From Pseudomonas sp. B6002 (lineage in GTDB: Bacteria; Pseudomonadota; Gammaproteobacteria; Pseudomonadales; Pseudomonadaceae): DNA of 32,157 nucleotides. Of the stretch, positions 7,909-15,978 are shown piece after piece. The position numbers and the translations under genes are program-made. The stretch covers positions 1-32,157 of the forward strand of contig NZ_JACAOY010000034.1 in NCBI RefSeq assembly GCF_013385985.1, given 5' to 3'. The number at the start of each line of letters is the position of its first letter. Within the stretch, counting starts at the first letter, position 1. The notes below the pieces were generated by a model. That model saw only the letters and a list, made by a program, of their open reading frames with translations, was not told the DNA's origin and made no database searches.

Positions 7909-8301
7909 ATGAAAATGACCTGTGTGAGCAAACGCCTGCGCCGCTCGGCCTGGGCCGTGATCGTCGCGGGAGTGCTGGCAGGCTGTGCCGCGACCCCGCC
8001 ATCCGAGCAAAAAACCACCCTGGCGCGTGATTCGGTCGGGCGTGCCCTGGCGGCGCAAGCCACCCAATTCGCACCGCTTGAGATGAAAACCGCACAGGAC
8101 AAGCTGGCCCGTATGGAGCAAGCCATCGGCGAAAAAAATTACGTCCTGGTCGACAGCCTGGCCGAGCAGATCGAAGTCGACGCCAACCTGGCCGAAGTCA
8201 AAGCCACTGCCGTGCGTAAACAACAGGTTTTGAACCAGGCGCGCGAGGGCATCCAGGTGCTCAAGCAGGAAATGCTCAACGCCCCCGCGACCACCCACTG
8301 A
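7909..8301 (+). CDS. DUF4398 outer-membrane lipoprotein
   Basis: A 130-residue small lipoprotein. The start at 7909 is chosen because AGGAG sits seven bases upstream and the product then begins with a proper lipoprotein signal: basic KRLRR, a hydrophobic stretch, and lipobox LAGC with Cys26. Ala follows the Cys, so Lol sorting should send it to the outer membrane. The mature part is a charged, mostly helical DUF4398 domain (EMKTAQDKLARMEQAIGEKN region, then KQQVLNQAREGIQVLKQEM). Only 10 bases separate it from an OmpA-domain lipoprotein that begins with a related helical segment, so the two likely form one envelope complex. The role of DUF4398 is not known to me; peptidoglycan or envelope anchoring is a guess from the partner. 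Confidence 0.88.
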   Translation: MKMTCVSKRLRRSAWAVIVAGVLAGCAATPPSEQKTTLARDSVGRALAAQATQFAPLEMKTAQDKLARMEQAIGEKNYVLVDSLAEQIEVDANLAEVKATAVRKQQVLNQAREGIQVLKQEMLNAPATTH

Positions 8302-8311
8302 GGAGCCTCCC

Positions 8312-9085
8312 ATGCGTGCCACTCTCGTCATACCTGTCCTGTCGGCCCTGACCCTGGCCCTGGTCGGGTGCGCCACCCCACCGGAAAACCCGCAACTGCT
8401 GCAAGCGCGCAGCCAGTTCTCCACCCTGCAGCAGAACCCTGCGTCCAACACCCTGGCGGCGGTTGAAACCCGCATTGCGTCCAACGCGCTGGACCGCGCC
8501 AACCAACTGTCCCTGCACAGCCGTACCGACCCGAAGATCGACCAGCTGGCGTACCTGGCGACCCAGAGAATCGCGGTGGCCGAGCAAACCATCATCAGCC
8601 GGCAAACCGATGCCCAGCTCGACAATATCGCAGTTGACCGCACCCAGGTGCAGCTCGACGTGCGCACCGCGCAACTCAAGGCGTTGCAGGCAATGAAGGC
8701 CCAGCCAACCGAGCGCGGCCAGGTGGTCACCTTTGGTGATGTGCTGTTCGATACTGGCAGGGCCGACTTGAAGCCGGGCAGCCAGCGCGACTTTCAGGCA
8801 CTGGCGGATTTCCTTTTGCAAAACCCGGAGCGCCAGCTGCGTGTCGAGGGTTTCACCGACAGCACCGGCAGCGATACCTTCAACCAGAGCCTGTCCGAGC
8901 GTCGTGCCCAGGCCGTCGCCCGTGGCCTGCAACGGCTTGGCGTGGGGATCGAGCGCATGGCCGTCATCGGCTACGGCAAGCAGTTTCCGGTGGCCGATAA
9001 CCTCAGTGCGCAGTCACGCCAGTTGAACCGTCGCGTGGAAGTGATCGTGTCCAATGATGGGTCGGCGGTCAGCGCACGTCGCTGA
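8312..9085 (+). CDS. OmpA-domain lipoprotein with DUF4398-like N-terminus
   Basis: A 257-residue outer-membrane lipoprotein: signal peptide with lipobox LVGC (Cys20, followed by Ala), a helical DUF4398-like region (about 30-125), then a C-terminal OmpA peptidoglycan-binding domain (about 140-250). The OmpA domain shows FDTGRADLKPGS, RVEGFTDSTGSDTFNQSLSE followed by RRAQAV, and NRRVEV. The conserved Asp and Arg that hold diaminopimelate in this family are both present. It should tether the outer membrane to the cell wall. GAGGAG precedes the ATG. It forms a two-gene unit with the small lipoprotein, under the leader described at 7837-7901. A 10-base palindrome TGATCGATCA (9124-9133) lies after its stop; I see no clear terminator. 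Confidence 0.92.
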   Translation: MRATLVIPVLSALTLALVGCATPPENPQLLQARSQFSTLQQNPASNTLAAVETRIASNALDRANQLSLHSRTDPKIDQLAYLATQRIAVAEQTIISRQTDAQLDNIAVDRTQVQLDVRTAQLKALQAMKAQPTERGQVVTFGDVLFDTGRADLKPGSQRDFQALADFLLQNPERQLRVEGFTDSTGSDTFNQSLSERRAQAVARGLQRLGVGIERMAVIGYGKQFPVADNLSAQSRQLNRRVEVIVSNDGSAVSARR

Positions 9086-9534
9086 GAAGAGTTGATGCGA
9101 TTACGCGAGAGGTGGGTGTGGGGTGATCGATCAGCAAAGTCTTTTACTCGGCCTTGGCGATAAGTGTAATTACCACACTCGTCCCGACGGAAAATGGCAT
9201 CAACATCACTCCACTGATTGATGAATACCCCGCCACGAATCCGGCGTTTGATGGAACGGTGGTGTGATTCATGCCGAGGGGTTGGCACAACGGCGGGAGG
9301 GCAGGCCTGCATCATTGCTGATGATGGGCGGTGAAGAAGAGCCGGCCCACCCCGTCGTGCTGACGCAATCCCGGAGGGGATAGGATGGGGGAACAAAAAA
9401 CACTTGGCCAAGTTGCAACGAGTCGAAGGGCTAAAGTTTGTGTGCCAGGTGTTTCCCGATTTAAATCATGGGCCGATGTTGCCCGCCTCCTTGCGTTACC
9501 TGTTGGAAAAAAACTGCGCAATCCTAGAAGGCTT
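9086..9534. other. 449-base gap between OmpA gene and STAND gene
   Basis: No gene I can support. Minus-strand bases 9135-9240 encode a protein-like fragment (FINQWSDVDAIFRRDECGNY then TYRQGRVKDF) inside an open frame that also runs antisense into the OmpA gene. It may be the remnant of a broken gene. A plus-strand frame opens at 9385 but runs antisense into the STAND gene and has no recognisable content. The minus-strand run TTTTTTT near 9507-9513 lies just past the STAND stop but has no convincing stem in front of it. GC is lower here than in the OmpA gene, so the left edge of the accessory segment probably lies close to 9086. Confidence 0.5.
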
Positions 9535-12500
9535 TCAGACCGTCGCCGGTTGCGGTATCCAACGAAACTGCCGGTAATCATGGACGATTGTGCGCAATGC
9601 CGAGTCAATGTCTTTATCTTCGGTGAGCTGCCGCGCCAATGCATCTCTATGGGGGCTGCTGGACTTGCACAGTGCAATAACGATGACTCTCCCCAGCATT
9701 GGATCAATACGGTACAACTCTTCCAGATGCAGCCTGAGTTCGTGCTCAGTCAGTTGGCTATAAAGGCGCTGGAAAGGCTTATCCAAGCGATGGCAAATCT
9801 TGCGATTCTGCATTTGGCTCAGTTGATCGATGGAGTGGCTACGCAAGACCGTTAATGCTGCGTTGTTTGCGTCTGGAAGGTCGCCTCGCACCAAGTAGAT
9901 ATCCACTACCCAGCCGGCAAGGCTAATCAGTGAAGGCCCTGCACCGGGTCGCAGGGCAAAGGTGACAAGCCTGTCAAGAGTAGCCTTTCCTAGAGACTGT
10001 CCATAGCTGCAAAGGATGTGTTGCAGCGAAGGGGCGATATGGTCTTTCACGTTCACGCAATCATCTGGAACACTGTCGAGCAACTCACAGAGCGTGCGTT
10101 CTGCATGGCTGGCAGTGGTGCAACTGACAAGGAGTTTTTGCGCCGCCGTGTGCGCGCGCGTCTGGCGCTCCGTTGCTTCTCTTTGCACCCAACTCAGGGC
10201 CTGGATAGGGTCGACTCGTTCAATCAGTTGGTAAGTGATCAGTTGATCGAGCAGCAGGTAGGCCGAATATTGATGCCTTGAGGCATGAGCAAAGCAAAAG
10301 CTCTGAAGTGCGGGGGCATGTTGCTTGGCTATGCGATACAGGGCGTCTTGTCGTTGAGTGCCAAGCGTCTTCACCAAGGCGGCATTCGCCAGTTGACTGG
10401 ATTGGGCCTTGATGGCCAGGTTCAGCGCCATGTCCAGATGGTCTGGTGTTCGCAAAAGGCCAGGCAGTGCCGCGCAGAGTATTTCGAGATGATGAGTGTA
10501 TGGCTGCGGCGTCTTCGAAATGATTGCCAGGGCCGCTGTTGCATTTTCCACCTGTTCAACCACTGCCATTGGCAGGAGGTGTCGCAGAAATGCGCTATCA
10601 AGCCACTGATGGGTCGGGATTGTCGTGATGAAACGTTGCAGCGAAGGAGGGCAGGCGCCGTTCTGCTTAAGTTCGCGGATGAAGTCGAAAATAACCTGCG
10701 CCTTGGCCTTTTCTTTTTGTGGGCATTGGTCTGTTGGAATGCTTAGATCAGCCAGTAACCGTTCACATTGTTGCACCGCAAGCGCTCGCGCAGGATCAGA
10801 GGAGTGCTGCGGCGCCTTCAAGAGCGGAGCCACCAGGTGATGAAGCACTATTCGCAGGGCCTCGGCGTCTAGGTCGATATTCAAGCGCCCGATGAACCCT
10901 ATGTATACCGCTTCAAGCGCGGCGTGGTGGGTGAGCGAGAGCGCGTTGATCGACAGTCGAAGCGCGGTACTGTCTACCAATGCGGTACGTTCGCCCTGCA
11001 GCGGGCATAGAGCAGGGAGGTGAAGCCATAGACTGCTCAGGCAGCGTGCAGCCGGTTCCCGTAATGTGCGAAGTGCACGTTCTGACTTTTGATCCATCCA
11101 CGCGGTTAATTCCGCTCCCAAAAATTGCCCTTGAGCCGACGTGACAGAGTGAGCACACAGCTCTAGGAAATTGATGAACGTGGCTTTTTCACGGAACAGA
11201 TCAAGGCACTTTATTGCTGTCTCCAGCACGAACGTCATGTCATGGTTGATTCCTGCGCGCAAGATGTCCGCTACGCTTTTCGCGACGTTTGTACCTTGTT
11301 GTCCTGCTGCACACAGGTCGTCGATCAGGTTGTTGTGCGTGATAAGTTGTTTGCAGGCCAACCAATCGAAAGGCGCCAGCCAAATGATCATCTGGGATGT
11401 GGACTGCAGCAGTCTCCAGAAACGATGGGGAAGGCACGCTTGAATCACACTACGAACTTCTTGGGTACGCACGGGTTGAAGGTGATAAATGAACTGGGCA
11501 TAGCGTTTCATTGCGAAGGCGTTACCTGCTGAGGCTTCTCTTAGCATGTAGGCTCGCCCACTGTCGTAACCGATCCTGTCCATCATGTGCAGTCGTAACG
11601 CCGCGCCTGAAGGTCCCGGGTGTGTGAGGGTAAGGAGATCACCCACGGTTGAGTTGATCAGCTCGTTGTCTCGTTTCAGCGAATTTGCACAGTGCCAGAG
11701 TTGGTGCTCTCGGATCGGGAACTCGAAGCGATCGTTTGCGTGATCAATCAGGGCTGTCTTGCAGGCTGTGGCGCAGAATTGGCTGTTCTCGGCCATTACC
11801 AGACCTGCGATGTATTCGAAGAACGTCTGGTGAAAAAACTCTACTCTTCCACCGGAGCGCCTTAAAAGGTGGCGGCTGACCAACGCGTTCAGTTCATCCT
11901 GATCAACGTCCATCTCTATTCCAAGTTGAACGAATTGCTCATCCGTCAACGCGGGGACTTTCAAGGTGAACATTGCGCCTGCGACCTGTTTGGCGGCGGG
12001 CAGAAGGTTCTGGCCACGGGCGGTGGCAAGAGGTGCGCCGGCTCGCACGTCTGCCTTGACGCGGTCTACCAAGTAACGGCGATACAGATCATGTGCGTTG
12101 ATGTCTTCAGGGACTTCGGCGGGAGCATAGAGCTCAAACAGCATGCGTAGGGCCAGGGGATTCAGGCACACACCACGTGCAGGCCGACCCGAGGCGACCA
12201 GGGCTATCAATCGGTCTGCGTACAAAGATGCTTGCGCGTCGGCATTTGCCCCGCAATAAAACGCTGCGCAGTAGGATCTCAGCGCCAGGGCAAACTCTTC
12301 AGTGCTGTATTCACGTAAATGCAGCGCAACCGACTGTGGTACGAGTTGGTCCAGCTTTATATCGGCCACTTCTTCAGGGCGGGTGGAAAAGACGAGGGAT
12401 GCGCCTGACTGCACTAGCTCATGAATGAGCTTCAGCGCTGGTGCAGCCAGTTGTTCGCTGTGCATCAACACGTCGAAAGTATCGACGCCGACCACGAACC

Positions 12501-13665
12501 GAACGCCACCATCACGCAGAGTGGCGGCATGGTTGAGCAGAGCGGTGCGGACTTTCACGAATTGCTCGCTGGGGATCAGTGTCGCCAGTTGCGTGGCAGT
12601 CAACGCCAGGGTTACCGTGTTGCCTTTCTCGCGCCAACGGCGCAGGCACCCCCATAGGAGGCTGGTCTTCCCGAAACCTGCGGGTGCAATGACGGCAATC
12701 AGAACTCCTTCGCCGGTAGAGTAATCGGCGTCTTCGATTTTCTGGTCAATTTCGGCTTCTAGTGTGCGTTGGATGTATACCTCATTGATCGTGATCAGTC
12801 GGTCACATCCGTCCTGCCCTTGGGTGCGGGCAATAGCCAATGCCGAGGTTTCCTGTGACTGGTCGAGAGACTGGATCGGAAACTTGCCCTCCAATGCGTT
12901 TTTGATTTCCTCCAGCTGTCGCAGTACGTCCTCTTTTTCCACGACAAACCGAGTCTGGAAAAAGGTGGAAAACACGGCGTCGCGGTGTTGAAGCCAGATG
13001 GCCAAATCTATGCCTTGCACCAGTTTGAGTTTGATTTTGCCCAAGATGTCCTTTACATAGGCCAGTGACTCGCGCTGACCCAGTATCTGCAGTTTTTTGA
13101 ACTCTTCGCGCGCATCGCTCACCGCGTTGGGCAGCAGCGTTGGTTCCTTTTTCAGTACCGTTGCTGTCTCATGAAACAACGACACGGTTTTATTGTTGGC
13201 CGACCGGGAGAGCATTAGGACATAAGTGAAGTCCTGTGGATTGGGCATCAGCTCGGGATTCTGCTTGGCCGCAAGAATGAACCTGCAGATCTGTCTCAGT
13301 GCGTCCGGTTGCTCGAAAGGCTTTGCATAATGTTTGCATTGCACCGCGCCTACTGCGACACCATTTCGATAGAGTGCAACATCGCGACCCAGGTCGCCGG
13401 TGCCTTGCATCAAGGCCGTGTCATCGTGATCAATTTCCAGGCTGCACTGGGTCTTTGCGTAAGAGCCTTGGCCGTCCTGGAATAGGCGATAAACCAGCAA
13501 CTCAAACTCTCGGTCGCCGAGGACTTCAACTGGCACCCTCAACGGCGCAATGTCCTGTGAAGCTTTTGCTTCCAGTTTTTCCAATTCGCGCTTGAGTTTC
13601 GTATCAGGCACCCGGATGGGTGCATCGTCGATCTCGGTGGGTTGGCCCTGGTCCAGGTTGGGCAT
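9535..13665 (-). CDS. Mrr-nuclease/STAND NTPase, putative Avs-like antiphage protein
   Basis: A 1376-residue multidomain protein. The start at 13665 has GGAG seven bases upstream. Residues 47-170 look like an Mrr/PD-(D/E)xK nuclease: Glu55 in REFELLVYRLF, then GTGDLGRDVALYR with Asp95, then QCKHY with Gln109 and Lys111. Residues 290-630 form a P-loop ATPase: Walker A APAGFGKTS (327-335), Walker B VVGVDTFD (391-398), a sensor-like LVFSTRP (424-430), NPLALRML (502-509), and FHQTFFEYIA (611-620), the motif that typically ends STAND/NACHT modules. Residues 630-1376 are helical and repeat-like with no motif I know; in Avs proteins this part senses phage terminase or portal. It is a lone gene in lower-GC DNA. 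It is probably an abortive-infection defence protein; whether it belongs to a named Avs or bNACHT family cannot be told by eye. Confidence 0.82.
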   Translation of the reverse strand: MPNLDQGQPTEIDDAPIRVPDTKLKRELEKLEAKASQDIAPLRVPVEVLGDREFELLVYRLFQDGQGSYAKTQCSLEIDHDDTALMQGTGDLGRDVALYRNGVAVGAVQCKHYAKPFEQPDALRQICRFILAAKQNPELMPNPQDFTYVLMLSRSANNKTVSLFHETATVLKKEPTLLPNAVSDAREEFKKLQILGQRESLAYVKDILGKIKLKLVQGIDLAIWLQHRDAVFSTFFQTRFVVEKEDVLRQLEEIKNALEGKFPIQSLDQSQETSALAIARTQGQDGCDRLITINEVYIQRTLEAEIDQKIEDADYSTGEGVLIAVIAPAGFGKTSLLWGCLRRWREKGNTVTLALTATQLATLIPSEQFVKVRTALLNHAATLRDGGVRFVVGVDTFDVLMHSEQLAAPALKLIHELVQSGASLVFSTRPEEVADIKLDQLVPQSVALHLREYSTEEFALALRSYCAAFYCGANADAQASLYADRLIALVASGRPARGVCLNPLALRMLFELYAPAEVPEDINAHDLYRRYLVDRVKADVRAGAPLATARGQNLLPAAKQVAGAMFTLKVPALTDEQFVQLGIEMDVDQDELNALVSRHLLRRSGGRVEFFHQTFFEYIAGLVMAENSQFCATACKTALIDHANDRFEFPIREHQLWHCANSLKRDNELINSTVGDLLTLTHPGPSGAALRLHMMDRIGYDSGRAYMLREASAGNAFAMKRYAQFIYHLQPVRTQEVRSVIQACLPHRFWRLLQSTSQMIIWLAPFDWLACKQLITHNNLIDDLCAAGQQGTNVAKSVADILRAGINHDMTFVLETAIKCLDLFREKATFINFLELCAHSVTSAQGQFLGAELTAWMDQKSERALRTLREPAARCLSSLWLHLPALCPLQGERTALVDSTALRLSINALSLTHHAALEAVYIGFIGRLNIDLDAEALRIVLHHLVAPLLKAPQHSSDPARALAVQQCERLLADLSIPTDQCPQKEKAKAQVIFDFIRELKQNGACPPSLQRFITTIPTHQWLDSAFLRHLLPMAVVEQVENATAALAIISKTPQPYTHHLEILCAALPGLLRTPDHLDMALNLAIKAQSSQLANAALVKTLGTQRQDALYRIAKQHAPALQSFCFAHASRHQYSAYLLLDQLITYQLIERVDPIQALSWVQREATERQTRAHTAAQKLLVSCTTASHAERTLCELLDSVPDDCVNVKDHIAPSLQHILCSYGQSLGKATLDRLVTFALRPGAGPSLISLAGWVVDIYLVRGDLPDANNAALTVLRSHSIDQLSQMQNRKICHRLDKPFQRLYSQLTEHELRLHLEELYRIDPMLGRVIVIALCKSSSPHRDALARQLTEDKDIDSALRTIVHDYRQFRWIPQPATV

Positions 13666-13764
13666 GGAGCTGCTCCGTAGTCAGTGTGGCAATGGCGATC
13701 GAAAGAGGCGAGAAAGCATACGCGATTTACTCGGCGTTCAGACTCAGCGGATGTTTGTTTCGGG

Positions 13765-13785
13765 CTTATAGTCTCGCCGCGGCGA
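13765..13785 (-). promoter_or_regulatory. Possible promoter/operator of the STAND gene
   Basis: On the minus strand a -10-like TATAAG (plus 13765-13770) lies about 100 bases ahead of the start codon. Three bases upstream of it is a perfect 12-base palindrome TCGCCGCGGCGA (13774-13785), in the position of the -35/-10 spacer. No good -35 hexamer is visible. The palindrome could be a repressor site or simply a GC-rich chance palindrome. The rest of 13666-13904 shows nothing further. Confidence 0.3.
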
Positions 13786-13904
13786 CAGAGTATCCATCAG
13801 CCGCTCCAGTGGGCATGGCCTCATCGGTCTGCGGTGGTGTATGACAATGGGCTTTCCTGAAACATCATTTTACATCCGCATCGCGCCTCTCTATGATCGG
13901 TCGC

Positions 13905-13966
13905 CTGGAGATGGCATTCCTCCTTGACCCAACCGCTGCGTTCCGCAGCTGATGATGCCTACAGAC
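13905..13966 (+). promoter_or_regulatory. Fluoride riboswitch (crcB motif)
   Basis: The sequence follows the crcB-motif consensus: GGAGATGGCATTCCTCC (13907-13923) as the first stem-loop with the conserved GATGGCATTCC segment, AACCGC (13931-13936), a second stem GCTGCG-TTC-CGCAGC (13935-13949), then TGATGATGCCTAC (13950-13962), which closes the pseudoknotted core. This RNA class binds fluoride through magnesium ions and turns on fluoride-resistance genes. It sits about 85 bases ahead of a CLC-F gene, a classic arrangement in Pseudomonas. Confidence 0.93.
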
Positions 13967-13971
13967 ACCTG

Positions 13972-14017
13972 GTCAACTCAGGGCTGTAGGCGTTCGCGCA
14001 TAAACTCCCTCGTTGAT
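13972..14017 (+). promoter_or_regulatory. Possible expression platform of the fluoride riboswitch
   Basis: GTCAAC...AGGG (13972-13983) can pair with CCCT...GTTGAT (14007-14017), about ten pairs with a small internal loop. A T6 run follows at 14031-14036. The T run is too far from the stem for a textbook terminator, so either a different fold is the terminator or control is at translation. Weakly supported. Confidence 0.35.
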
Positions 14018-14048
14018 CCGGCCCCTTTGGTTTTTTGTGGCTGATTCC

Positions 14049-15296
14049 ATGTTCCCGATCAAGCGCCCTGAACAACTCGACCTTATCCCGTACCTGATCA
14101 AATGGTTGCTGCTCGCCAGCCTGGTGGCCGTGCTCGCCGGCAGTGCGTCGGCGCTGTTCCTGTTCTCGCTGGACAACGCCACCGCGTGGCGCGAAGCCCA
14201 TCGCTGGATCATCTGGCTGTTGCCCTTGGCGGGGTTTGCAGTAGGGTTGGTGTACCACTGGGTGGGCAAGCCGGTGGATGGCGGCAATAACCTGTTGATC
14301 GACGAAATCCACGATCCCAAAAAAGTAGTGCCGTTGCGCATGGTGCCGCTGGTGCTGGGCGGCACGCTGGTCTCTCACCTGTTTGGTGCCTCGGTCGGCC
14401 GTGAAGGCACCGCCGTACAGATGGGCGGGGCGCTGGCAGACCAGCTGACCCGGGTGTTCCGCCTGCGGCGTGAAGATCGGCGCATCGTGTTGATGGCGGG
14501 CATCAGTGCCGGCTTTGCGTCGGTCTTCGGCACACCGCTGGCGGGGGCCTTGTTCGGCCTGGAGGTGCTGGCCATCGGGCGCATGCGCTATGACGCGCTG
14601 TTCCCCTGTGTCGTCGCTGCCATCGTGGCCGACCAGGTCGGCCTGGCCTGGGGCGTGGTGCACACCCATTACCCCATTGGCGAAGTGGTGCCGGTGTCAC
14701 TGTGGAGTGTGTTGGCGGTGGCTGCGGCGGGCGTGGTGTTTGGGTTAGTGGGGATGCTGTTTGCCACCGCGGCCCACCGTCTGGGTGCGTGGGTCAAGCG
14801 CATGATTCCCTACGGGCCGCTGCGGCCGTTGCTCGGCGGCGTGGTCATCGCCGTGGCGGTGTGGGCCCTGGACGCCTACGCCTACATCGGCCTGGGTATT
14901 CCGAGTATCGTGCAATCCTTCAATGTGCCGATGGCGCCGTGGGATTGGCTGGGCAAGCTGGTGTTCACCGTGGTTTCCCTGGGCAGCGGTTTCAAGGGCG
15001 GGGAGGTCACACCGTTGTTCTATATCGGCGCTACCCTGGGCAATGCCTTGGCACCGTTGCTGCACCTGCCCTTTGCGATGCTCGCGGGCATCGGTTTTGT
15101 GGCGGTGTTTGCCGGTGCGGCGAACACGCCGCTGGCGACTATCGTGATGGCCATGGAACTGTTCGGCCCGGACATTGCGCCCTTGGCCGCCATCGCCTGC
15201 ATCGCCAGTTACCTGGTCTCCGGGCACACTGGCATTTATCACGCCCAGCGCATCGGCCATGCCAAGCATGAGCGTTTCAAACAGGAGCCCAAGTGA
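14049..15296 (+). CDS. eriC: CLC-F type fluoride/proton antiporter
   Basis: A 415-residue CLC-family membrane protein of about ten or more helices. The start is taken as ATG 14049; a TTG at 14013 lies inside the riboswitch leader, and no strong ribosome site marks either. GREGTAVQM (from residue 117, gating Glu119) carries Thr where chloride CLCs have Pro. The anion-selectivity segment is GGNNLL rather than the GSGIP of chloride members, and the later motif is GSGFKGGEVTPLF. All three point to the fluoride subclass, which exports F- in exchange for protons. The fluoride riboswitch upstream independently supports this. The next gene begins four bases after its stop, so export and the FetAB pair share a transcript. 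The symbol is used in the eriC-F sense. Confidence 0.93.
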   Translation: MFPIKRPEQLDLIPYLIKWLLLASLVAVLAGSASALFLFSLDNATAWREAHRWIIWLLPLAGFAVGLVYHWVGKPVDGGNNLLIDEIHDPKKVVPLRMVPLVLGGTLVSHLFGASVGREGTAVQMGGALADQLTRVFRLRREDRRIVLMAGISAGFASVFGTPLAGALFGLEVLAIGRMRYDALFPCVVAAIVADQVGLAWGVVHTHYPIGEVVPVSLWSVLAVAAAGVVFGLVGMLFATAAHRLGAWVKRMIPYGPLRPLLGGVVIAVAVWALDAYAYIGLGIPSIVQSFNVPMAPWDWLGKLVFTVVSLGSGFKGGEVTPLFYIGATLGNALAPLLHLPFAMLAGIGFVAVFAGAANTPLATIVMAMELFGPDIAPLAAIACIASYLVSGHTGIYHAQRIGHAKHERFKQEPK

Positions 15297-15300
15297 GTCT

Positions 15301-15978
15301 ATGAATGCATTGCTGGAAACCCGCGCCCTTACGCGCCTGGATGAACGCCGAGGCGTGGCATTGTTGCAGCCGACCCATTTCACCTTGAACGCCGCCGACC
15401 GCGTGTCGATCACCGGCGCGTCCGGCTCTGGTAAAAGTGTGTTCCTGCGCGCACTGGCCTTGCTGGATGCGCCCAGCTCCGGGCAGATCCTGTGGAACGG
15501 CCAGCCGATCAGCAACGCGCAGATTCCCCATTACCGGTGCCACATCAGCTACCTGTCCCAGCGCCCGGCGCTGCTGGAGGGCACGGTGGAAGACAACCTG
15601 CGTTTCCCTTTCAGCCTCAAGACCTCGCGCAACCGCAGTTTCAACCTGGCCACGGTCACCACCTTGCTGGAGCACGCCGGCAAGGCGCCGGACTTCCTGG
15701 TCAAGCGTGCCGCCGACCTATCGGGCGGTGAGTCCCAGGTGGTCTCGCTGATCCGCACCCTGCAACTCAATCCTGAAGTGCTGTTGCTCGACGAACCCAC
15801 CGCGGCCCTCGACCCTGCGTCGTCCCGTGAGGTAGAAGCGCTGATCGATGCCTGGTTTGCCGCAGACCGCTCTCGCGCCTGTATTTGGGTCTCCCACGAC
15901 CTGGACCAGGCCCGGCGCATGAGCGACATCCATTTGCAGATGAGTGCCGGCGTGCTGGGCACGGCGGTGCAGCCATGA
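15301..15978 (+). CDS. fetA: FetA-like ABC transporter ATPase (YbbL)
   Basis: A 225-residue short ABC ATPase starting MNALLETRALTRLDERRG. Walker A is GASGSGKS (39-46), the signature LSGGESQVV, Walker B VLLLDEPTAALD, and the H-loop IWVSHDLDQA. The compact size and the partner gene fit FetA/YbbL, the ATPase of the FetAB exporter linked in E. coli to iron homeostasis and peroxide tolerance. It begins four bases after the CLC-F stop; the nearest ribosome-like AGGAG is about 14 bases upstream, so translation may depend on the preceding gene. It overlaps fetB by four bases (ATGA). Sharing a transcript with a fluoride exporter under a fluoride riboswitch is unexpected for this family, as far as I know. 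Confidence 0.88.
   Translation: MNALLETRALTRLDERRGVALLQPTHFTLNAADRVSITGASGSGKSVFLRALALLDAPSSGQILWNGQPISNAQIPHYRCHISYLSQRPALLEGTVEDNLRFPFSLKTSRNRSFNLATVTTLLEHAGKAPDFLVKRAADLSGGESQVVSLIRTLQLNPEVLLLDEPTAALDPASSREVEALIDAWFAADRSRACIWVSHDLDQARRMSDIHLQMSAGVLGTAVQP

Noticed and set aside
9385-9855. 156-codon plus-strand frame past the OmpA gene
   Set aside because: Two thirds lie antisense to the STAND gene and there is no ribosome site or known domain.
14013-14048. TTG start for the CLC-F gene
   Set aside because: It lies inside the riboswitch leader stem and adds twelve residues of no CLC character; ATG 14049 fits the family better.
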